The translations under genes and the position numbers were made by a program. A stretch of DNA of 5,064 nt, taken from the NCBI GenBank assembly GCA_938014865.1, contig CALLQJ010000028.1, positions 1-5,064 of the forward strand, in the 5' to 3' direction. The notes below the pieces were generated by a model. It was given only the letters and a program-made list of their open reading frames with translations. It had not been told where the DNA came from and searched no databases. Origin of the DNA: an uncultured Fastidiosipila sp. (GTDB lineage Bacteria > Bacillota > Clostridia > Saccharofermentanales > Fastidiosipilaceae). This document shows positions 1 to 3,704 of the stretch, one piece after another (position 1 is the first letter of the stretch; each line of letters starts with the position of its first letter).

Positions 1-635
1 AGCTGACCTTTTCCATGCATTATTTTTACAATGAACGTTTTCTTCTGCCGCTTTCGCACGATGAAGTGGTGCACGGCAAGGCGACGGTTCTGCAGAAAAT
101 GAACGGCTATTATGAGGCTAAATTTCCCCAGGCCCGTGCCTTTTACTTATATATGTATACGCATCCGGGGAAAAAGCTGAATTTCATGGGCAATGAAATC
201 GGCCACTTCCGGGAGTGGGACGAGAGGCGGGAGCAGGACTGGAATCTTTTGGACTTCCCGATCCATGCCGCCTTCCTGGACTTCTTCACGGAACTTTCCA
301 AGCTCTACCTGGCGAGCCCCGCCTTGTGGGAACGGGACTTTTCACGCGAGGGCTTTCGCTGGCTGGACTGCCGGGAGGGCAATACGGTCTACAGTTATTT
401 GAGAACTTCAGATCTTCAAACGCTCCTGGCGGTCTTCAACTTCGGCGAAGAGCCGGTTTTGAATTATCGTATTGACTTTGAAGGCTACAAGTACACCGAA
501 CTGATCTTCGACAGCAACTGGCAGCGCTTCGGCGGGACGCTCGAGAATAAACGCTTTACGCGTCCGCTGCAGCATCAGCTGAGCTTGGATTTAGAAGCGT
601 TTTCGGGAAAATTATTCTATCTGGCAAGAGCCTGA
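1..635 (+). CDS. glgB: 1,4-alpha-glucan branching enzyme, C-terminal part (5' end outside window)
   Basis: Glycogen branching enzyme (GH13) cuts an alpha-1,4-glucan and rejoins the piece in alpha-1,6 linkage during cytosolic glycogen synthesis. The open frame enters from the left edge (first full codon at base 3) and ends at TGA 633-635, so about 210 C-terminal residues are visible. The stretch LPLSHDEVVHGK is the family signature; its Asp (codon 60-62) corresponds to the third catalytic carboxylate (Asp526 in the E. coli enzyme). It is followed by HPGKKLNFMGNEIGHFREW and a DWNLLDFP segment typical of GlgB, then the all-beta C-terminal domain ending SGKLFYLARA. The nucleophile and acid/base residues lie upstream of the window. 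The ATG at base 15 is internal, because family homology (LTFSM) continues before it. Nothing follows in the same transcription unit at close spacing, so glgB may be the last gene of a glycogen cluster, which is inference. The identification is very secure. Confidence 0.96.
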   Translation, partial: LTFSMHYFYNERFLLPLSHDEVVHGKATVLQKMNGYYEAKFPQARAFYLYMYTHPGKKLNFMGNEIGHFREWDERREQDWNLLDFPIHAAFLDFFTELSKLYLASPALWERDFSREGFRWLDCREGNTVYSYLRTSDLQTLLAVFNFGEEPVLNYRIDFEGYKYTELIFDSNWQRFGGTLENKRFTRPLQHQLSLDLEAFSGKLFYLARA

Positions 636-670
636 AAAAACAGCCGCGCAGATTTTGCGGCAGGGCTTTT
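636..670. terminator. Possible glgB terminator hairpin, weakly bidirectional
   Basis: Just after the glgB stop, GCCGC (643-647) can pair with GCGGC (657-661) around a nine-base loop. On the + strand only a short TTTT (667-670) follows, five bases after the stem. On the - strand the same stem is followed two bases later by six T (complement of the A-run at 635-640). The hairpin is therefore a better terminator for - strand transcripts than for glgB. The stem is only five pairs, so confidence is low. Confidence 0.35.
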
Positions 671-680
671 CCTTCGCTTG

Positions 681-709
681 CGCCTTGCTAAAAAGGCGGA
701 GTTTTAGCA
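681..709. repeat. Two overlapping, mutually exclusive inverted repeats upstream of cyuA
   Basis: CGCCTT (681-686) pairs with AAGGCG (693-698) around a six-base loop and is followed by GAGTTTT, which looks like a weak + strand terminator. The same bases take part in a second perfect repeat, TGCTAAAA (686-693) with TTTTAGCA (702-709) around an eight-base loop. The two stems share 686 and 693 and cannot form together. The site could be a glgB terminator, a protein operator, or a small conformational switch in the cyuA leader. The pairing is seen directly; the role is unknown. Confidence 0.4.
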
Positions 710-738
710 GAATATATGAAGAAAAGCACAAGTATTTT

Positions 739-777
739 GCCTTCGGCCCCTTTTTTCGGGAAAGGGCGGGCGGAGGC
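739..777 (+). promoter_or_regulatory. GC-rich leader hairpin immediately upstream of the cyuA ribosome site
   Basis: GCCTTCG (739-745) can pair, with one G-U, with CGGAGGC (771-777), and CCCTTT inside it can pair with AAAGGG, giving a long imperfect stem with small bulges and a TTTCGGG-type loop. It ends 16 bases before the GGGGAG ribosome site (794-799). It is not followed by a T-run on the + strand, so it is not a standard terminator. It could stabilise the mRNA or shape ribosome access; no known riboswitch class or T-box element is recognisable. No convincing sigma-70-type promoter was found in 636-804. Confidence 0.3.
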
Positions 778-793
778 AGCTTCAAAAGTCGAC

Positions 794-799
794 GGGGAG
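794..799 (+). promoter_or_regulatory. Ribosome binding site that fixes the cyuA start at 805
   Basis: GGGGAG lies five bases before ATG 805. The frame stays open upstream to a TTG at 655, but that stretch would encode an unconserved Arg/Phe-rich extension, crosses the leader hairpins, and has no comparable ribosome site. The protein beginning at 805 has the normal N-terminus for its family. Confidence 0.8.
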
Positions 800-804
800 T
801 TTAT

Positions 805-2073
805 ATGCCGGATAAATCAAAAGAGGATGCCCTGGTCCGCATCTTAAAAGAGGAGCTGATCCGGGCGACAGGCTGTACGGAGCCTGTGGCCATTGCCTAC
901 TGCGCTGCGACCCTGCGTGAGGTCTTAGGCGCCGTGCCCGAAAGGCTCCGGGCGGAGCTTTCGGGCAATATTCTAAAGAATGCCAAAAGTGTGGTCGTGC
1001 CGAATACGGGCGGATTAAAAGGCATCAAGGCCGCCTTGGCCGCAGGCATTATCGCGGGCGATGCCGGGCAGGGCCTGCAGCTGCTCTCAGAGGCGGATCC
1101 CGCTAAAATTCCTCAGATCAAAGATTATGCCCAAAATATCCCGATCGATGTCATCCTAAGTGAAAGCGGCCGGCTCCTGGACATTAAGGTCAGCGGCCGG
1201 GCGGGGGAAGACGAGGCGGCGGTACGCATTGCGGACGCTCACGACCGCATCGTCCGGATCGAAAAGAACGGCGAAATTCTGCAGGAAGAAGCATTGGCTG
1301 CGGAGGCTTCTGAAGAAGAGGCGGAAGACGCTTGGCTTGACCTTCGGACGATCTGGGACTTTGCCACAGAAACGGATATTGCGCCTTTGAAAGAGATTCT
1401 GGACGATCAGATCCGCTGCAATCAGGCGATTGCCGAAGAAGGCCTCAAAAACGACTGGGGCGCGAATATCGGCTCGACGCTCCTGGCCGCTGAAAACAAC
1501 GGCATCAAAACGGAGGCCAAGGCCTATGCCGCCGCAGGCAGTGATGCCCGGATGGGCGGCTGTGAAATGCCGGTTGTCATCATTGCAGGTTCCGGCAATC
1601 AGGGACTGGGGAGTTCTCTTCCCGTTTTGCGCTATGCAAAGTATCTCGAAGCCGGTCCTGAAAAGACCTACCGTGCCCTCATCTTGAGCAATCTTGTCAC
1701 CCATTATCAGAAGCTCGGCATCGGCCGGCTTTCCGCTTACTGCGGGGCCGTGAGTGCCGGCGTCGCGGCGGGGGCGGGGATCGCCTATCTTCACGGCGGC
1801 GGCTATGAGGCTGTTGCGCAGACCATCATCAATGCGATCGCCATTTTATCCGGCACGATCTGTGACGGGGCCAAGCCGTCCTGTGCCGCCAAGATTGCGG
1901 CGGCCGTGGATGCGGGGATCTGGGGCTATGAAATGTACCGGAATCAGCAGAATTTTGAAAGCGGGGACGGGATCATCGGCGAGGATGTTGATGCGACCAT
2001 CCGCAGTGTCGGCCGGCTGGCAAGCGAAGGCATGCTTGAAACGGACCGGACGATTCTGGATATTATGAGCTGA
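805..2073 (+). CDS. cyuA: L-cysteine desulfidase (UPF0597 / YhaM family), Fe-S enzyme
   Basis: Predicted cytosolic enzyme converting L-cysteine to pyruvate, ammonia and hydrogen sulfide, used for cysteine detoxification or catabolism. The 422-residue product is full length for the family (about 400-440). The N-terminus carries ATGCTEPVAIAY with Cys24, the family hallmark. The C-terminal half has the serine-dehydratase-alpha-like domain: GCEMPVVIIAGSGNQG (Cys253), a GRLSAYCGAV segment (Cys313) and GTICDGAKPSCAAK (Cys353, Cys360). The spacing of Cys313 and Cys353 (40 residues), together with Cys24, matches from memory the three conserved cysteines studied in the archaeal L-cysteine desulfidase, so these are the likely [4Fe-4S] ligands; that assignment is inference. 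Start chosen at 805 from the GGGGAG site. It stands alone, 169 bases after glgB and 462 before the next clear gene, with no cysteine transporter or regulator visible. No good + strand terminator follows. Serine dehydratase activity is the main alternative. Confidence 0.9.
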   Translation: MPDKSKEDALVRILKEELIRATGCTEPVAIAYCAATLREVLGAVPERLRAELSGNILKNAKSVVVPNTGGLKGIKAALAAGIIAGDAGQGLQLLSEADPAKIPQIKDYAQNIPIDVILSESGRLLDIKVSGRAGEDEAAVRIADAHDRIVRIEKNGEILQEEALAAEASEEEAEDAWLDLRTIWDFATETDIAPLKEILDDQIRCNQAIAEEGLKNDWGANIGSTLLAAENNGIKTEAKAYAAAGSDARMGGCEMPVVIIAGSGNQGLGSSLPVLRYAKYLEAGPEKTYRALILSNLVTHYQKLGIGRLSAYCGAVSAGVAAGAGIAYLHGGGYEAVAQTIINAIAILSGTICDGAKPSCAAKIAAAVDAGIWGYEMYRNQQNFESGDGIIGEDVDATIRSVGRLASEGMLETDRTILDIMS

Positions 2074-2121
2074 AGATCCGGCATTTCCGAAGTTTATGAC
2101 GTGAAGTTTCTGACTTAAAGA

Positions 2122-2152
2122 TAAAAAAACAGCCCGGCCGAAGTCGGGCTGT
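2122..2152 (-). terminator. Strong intrinsic terminator on the - strand, UUCG-capped
   Basis: ACAGCCCG pairs with CGGGCTGT (bases 2129-2136 and 2145-2152), eight pairs. Read on the - strand, the apex is a C-UUCG-G tetraloop above one A/C mismatch, and the stem runs straight into seven T (2129-2123). On the + strand the stem is followed by CCGAATAA with no T-run, so it is a poor terminator for cyuA, which ends at 2073. Its best use is to end a - strand transcript. Confidence 0.7.
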
Positions 2153-2247
2153 CCGAATAAAGATGCCGCGGGTAACGGCACAAAAGAAAGGACGTCGCAA
2201 AAGCGACTAAGCAAGGAGAAAGAAAAAATGAAAACTCCTTACTGTGT
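2122..2247 (-). ncRNA. Candidate small structured RNA, antisense orientation, about 125 nt
   Basis: Reading the - strand from about 2247: stem I is GUAAGGAG (2242-2235) with CUCCUUGC (2218-2211) around a 16-base loop that is almost all U and C; stem II is GUCGC-UUUU-GCGAC (2207-2194); stem III is UGCCG (2180-2176) with CGGCA (2168-2164); stem IV is the terminator at 2152-2122. Stem I contains a G-U pair that becomes a C/A mismatch on the + strand, and the terminator has a C-UUCG-G cap only on the - strand; both favour this orientation. An extended -10 promoter lies just upstream. The loop and 3' arm of stem I include CAU, a U-rich stretch and CUCCUU, which is complementary to a ribosome site plus start codon, so pairing with mRNA starts is a plausible role (inference). 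It does not match any RNA family I recognise (not tmRNA, RNase P, SRP or an evident 6S). Confidence 0.45.
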
Positions 2248-2299
2248 GAATGAGTATAGCATATCCCGGCGGGAAGATTCTGAAGCAAATCTTCAATAA
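2228..2299 (+). CDS. Possible 23-residue peptide with a good ribosome site
   Basis: AAGGAG (2213-2218) lies nine bases before ATG 2228, and a short frame follows to TAA 2297-2299. The peptide begins MKTPYCVNEY and ends SEANLQ; it is hydrophilic, has no membrane segment, and does not look like a type I toxin. Its ribosome site sits in an imperfect hairpin with CTCCTTAC inside its own first codons, and the whole start region is antisense to the candidate small RNA. No + strand promoter is evident apart from readthrough from cyuA. Because the same bases explain the RNA stem I, the ribosome site may be a by-product of that structure. Coding is doubtful. Confidence 0.2.
   Translation: MKTPYCVNEYSISRREDSEANLQ
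2253..2261 (-). promoter_or_regulatory. Extended -10 promoter for the - strand RNA
   Basis: On the - strand TGC-TATACT reads from 2261 to 2253, a good extended -10 element. The hexamer 17 bases upstream (AGAATC, 2281-2276) is a poor -35, as is common for extended -10 promoters. Transcription would begin near 2247, just before stem I of the candidate RNA. Confidence 0.45.
2273..2294. repeat. Inverted repeat overlapping the -35 region of the - strand promoter
   Basis: GAAGATT (2273-2279) and AATCTTC (2288-2294) form a perfect seven-base inverted repeat with an eight-base spacer. It covers the -35 position of the promoter at 2253-2261, the right place for a repressor or activator site. It could also be a chance hairpin. 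No known operator consensus is recognised. Confidence 0.35.
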
Positions 2300-2486
2300 G
2301 GCGCGGAATATTGACTTTTTTTGCGCATTTCCCCTCTTTTTCAGCAATAACTATAAGAAATAAACAAGAATGAGCCGTGCTTTTCTCTATATATACGAAT
2401 GAAAAGTACAACTTAAACGAATTAGTAAACATCTTAGAAGACAACTTTTAGCGCAATATCTGCTCAGACGGCATTTCCCGTCCGCT
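2300..2486. other. AT-rich spacer without a recognisable gene
   Basis: This stretch is clearly richer in A and T than the flanking genes. It holds a TTGACT (2311-2316) with no matching -10, a TATATATA run near 2390, and a short inverted repeat GACGG/CCGTC (2467-2482) just ahead of the next promoter. No frame here has a ribosome site with a credible product; the long - strand frame across 2115-2444 ends inside the terminator and is rejected. It is probably regulatory DNA for the gene at 2536 and the - strand RNA. Confidence 0.4.
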
Positions 2487-2514
2487 TTGATATCGCCTGC
2501 ATTTTCTTTACTAT
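2487..2514 (+). promoter_or_regulatory. Sigma-70-type promoter of the nucleoside-hydrolase-like gene
   Basis: TTGATA (2487-2492) and TACTAT (2509-2514) are separated by 16 bases. Transcription would start near 2521, giving a leader of only about 15 bases that still contains the CGGAGG ribosome site (2525-2530), five bases before ATG 2536. The inverted repeat at 2467-2482 lies immediately upstream and could bind a regulator. Confidence 0.45.
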
Positions 2515-2535
2515 GGATATGAAGCGGAGGTCCAT

Positions 2536-3462
2536 ATGAAAACAAAATTTGCATTCAAGGTCCCGAGAAGAAAGCAGGTCCGGATGATTGTGCATGCGGA
2601 CTGCAAAAATGAGGCAGATGATCAATACGCCCTGGTCCATCATCTGCTGACGCCGAAGTTTCAGGTGAAAGGCATCATCGCCGGACATTTTGACAGCAAT
2701 CCGCGTGAGTACGGAAAAGGACACACGGCCGAGGCGAGCCTGGAGGAAATCCGCAAGGTCCTGAAATTGATGGGGGCCAAAGACGATTACCCGCTCTTTA
2801 AAGGGGCAGAAAAGCCCTTGCTCGATGAGAATACACCGCAGCTTTCCGAAGGCTGTGATTTTATTATTCAGGAAGCCATGCGTGAGGACAGCTGTCCTTT
2901 GTTTATCGCCATGCAGGGCGCCGTGACGGATTTAGCCTCCGCCATTTTGCTGAAGCCGGAAATCTCTGAACGCATGACCGCCATCTGGATCGGCGGGGGC
3001 GCCTATCCTGAGGGCGGCAGCGAATTTAATCTCAAAAATGATATTGCCGCCGCGAATGTCATCATGCAGTCGGGCATGCCGATCTGGCAGGTGCCGCAGA
3101 ATGTCTATAAGCAGGTCGCCGTTTCCCTGGCGGAACTGCAGTATCATGTAAGGCCTTGCGGGGCGATCGGGAAATATTTATTTGATCAGCTCATTGCCTT
3201 TAATATGGCAAGCGGCCGCAATAAAGACTGGCCGAACGGGGAGAGCTGGACCTTAGGGGATAATCCGACGATCGGTGTCTTGCTGGATGAAAAGGAGCGG
3301 ACGGATCTTTATGAGATCAGGCCGGCGCCGCGCTTTTCTTACGAGGATATGCGCTATGAAGAGGTGGCGGATGCCCCGGAGATCCGGGTCTACAAGCAGG
3401 TCAATGACCGTTTGATCCTGCAGGATCTTTTTGCCAAGCTGGCAATTAATTTCGGGGAGTGA
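2536..3462 (+). CDS. Nucleoside-hydrolase-like protein (ribohydrolase fold, DUF1593/Sde182-NH-like)
   Basis: A 308-residue protein with the inosine-uridine nucleoside hydrolase fold; these enzymes cut N-glycosidic bonds of ribonucleosides using a bound calcium. Visible landmarks: the N-terminal loop ADCKNEADDQYAL (Asp22, Asp28, Asp29), FQVKGIIAGHF, the KGAEKPL segment, AMQGAVTDLASAIL (Thr131, matching the calcium-binding GPLTN threonine), GGGAYPEGGSEFNLKNDIAAA (Glu163, Asn165, Asp169), and LGDNPTIGVL (Asp242, matching the C-terminal calcium Asp). The usual DxDxxxDD loop is altered: the position of the catalytic Asp10 is Lys24, and the loop resembles the DUF1593 group (ADDQ). Length is right for a single NH domain. 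There is no signal peptide, so it is cytosolic. It has its own promoter and a strong terminator, indicating a monocistronic unit. Substrate is unknown; a ribosyl or nucleoside-like compound is inference. Confidence 0.82.
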   Translation: MKTKFAFKVPRRKQVRMIVHADCKNEADDQYALVHHLLTPKFQVKGIIAGHFDSNPREYGKGHTAEASLEEIRKVLKLMGAKDDYPLFKGAEKPLLDENTPQLSEGCDFIIQEAMREDSCPLFIAMQGAVTDLASAILLKPEISERMTAIWIGGGAYPEGGSEFNLKNDIAAANVIMQSGMPIWQVPQNVYKQVAVSLAELQYHVRPCGAIGKYLFDQLIAFNMASGRNKDWPNGESWTLGDNPTIGVLLDEKERTDLYEIRPAPRFSYEDMRYEEVADAPEIRVYKQVNDRLILQDLFAKLAINFGE

Positions 3463-3484
3463 GGGTAAATAGTAATCTTTCTAT

Positions 3485-3513
3485 AAAAGGCTTATTTGTT
3501 TAAGCCTTTTTTT
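3485..3513 (+). terminator. Strong intrinsic terminator of the nucleoside-hydrolase-like gene
   Basis: AAAAGGCTTA (3485-3494) pairs perfectly with TAAGCCTTTT (3501-3510) around TTTGTT, and the T-run continues to 3513. It begins 22 bases after the stop codon. The - strand side has only four T, so it acts mainly on + strand transcripts. Confidence 0.88.
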
Positions 3514-3560
3514 ATGGAGAATACTGTATCTTAAGCCGCGGATAAGCAAGGAAAAGAGAC

Positions 3561-3586
3561 AAAAAGCGACCGGCCGAAGACCGGCC
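3561..3586 (-). terminator. Second - strand terminator with a UUCG-containing loop
   Basis: On the - strand GGCCGG (3586-3581) pairs with CCGGUC (3573-3568) around UCUUCGG, followed by GC and five T (3565-3561). The stem includes a G-U pair that is a mismatch on the + strand, and there is no T-run on the + strand side, so it is oriented to stop - strand transcription although no - strand protein gene is nearby. Confidence 0.5.
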
Positions 3587-3668
3587 CGGATGCGGCGGGA
3601 GCGCAGAAACAGAGCGGAAGTAAATAATCTGCGAAGCCGCTTGGTTTTTTCGGCCCGTCCGTCTAAAG
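3561..3668 (-). ncRNA. Tentative second - strand transcript of about 105 nt
   Basis: A - strand promoter-like pair, TTGTCC (3703-3698) and TATTAT (3680-3675) with a 17-base spacer, points toward the terminator at 3586-3561. The enclosed segment could form AGCGG/CCGCT pairing around an AT-rich loop. The -35 hexamer coincides with the ribosome site of the + strand gene at 3705, so the match may be accidental. It is supported mainly by the existence of the - strand terminator. Confidence 0.2.
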
Positions 3669-3679
3669 TAATAGATAAT
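3641..3679 (+). promoter_or_regulatory. Weak promoter candidates for the gene at 3705
   Basis: Two weak possibilities: TTGGTT (3641-3646) with TAAAGT (3664-3669) at 17 bases, or a stand-alone -10 GATAAT (3674-3679) without a recognisable -35. The strong terminator at 3485-3513 implies that this gene needs its own promoter, so one should lie in 3514-3704. Confidence 0.25.
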
Positions 3680-3704
3680 ACGTTTTACAAAAGCAGAGGA
3701 CAAC

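Noticed and set aside
655..804. N-terminal extension of the cyuA frame back to a TTG at 655
   Set aside because: It crosses several hairpins, has no good ribosome site, adds 50 unconserved residues, and the start at 805 has GGGGAG at correct spacing with the family's normal N-terminus.
1156..1794. 212-codon open frame on the - strand inside cyuA
   Set aside because: It is a shadow of the GC-rich, strongly conserved cyuA coding frame; its translation shows no domain and is Arg/Pro-rich in the way antisense frames are.
2311..2316. TTGACT as a -35 element on the + strand
   Set aside because: No acceptable -10 lies 15-19 bases downstream, and any product would be far from the gene at 2536, which has its own closer promoter.
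2115..2444. 109-codon - strand open frame across the spacer
   Set aside because: No ribosome site at its start, low-complexity Phe/Leu/Ser composition, and it ends inside the U-tailed terminator after crossing all the RNA stem-loops.
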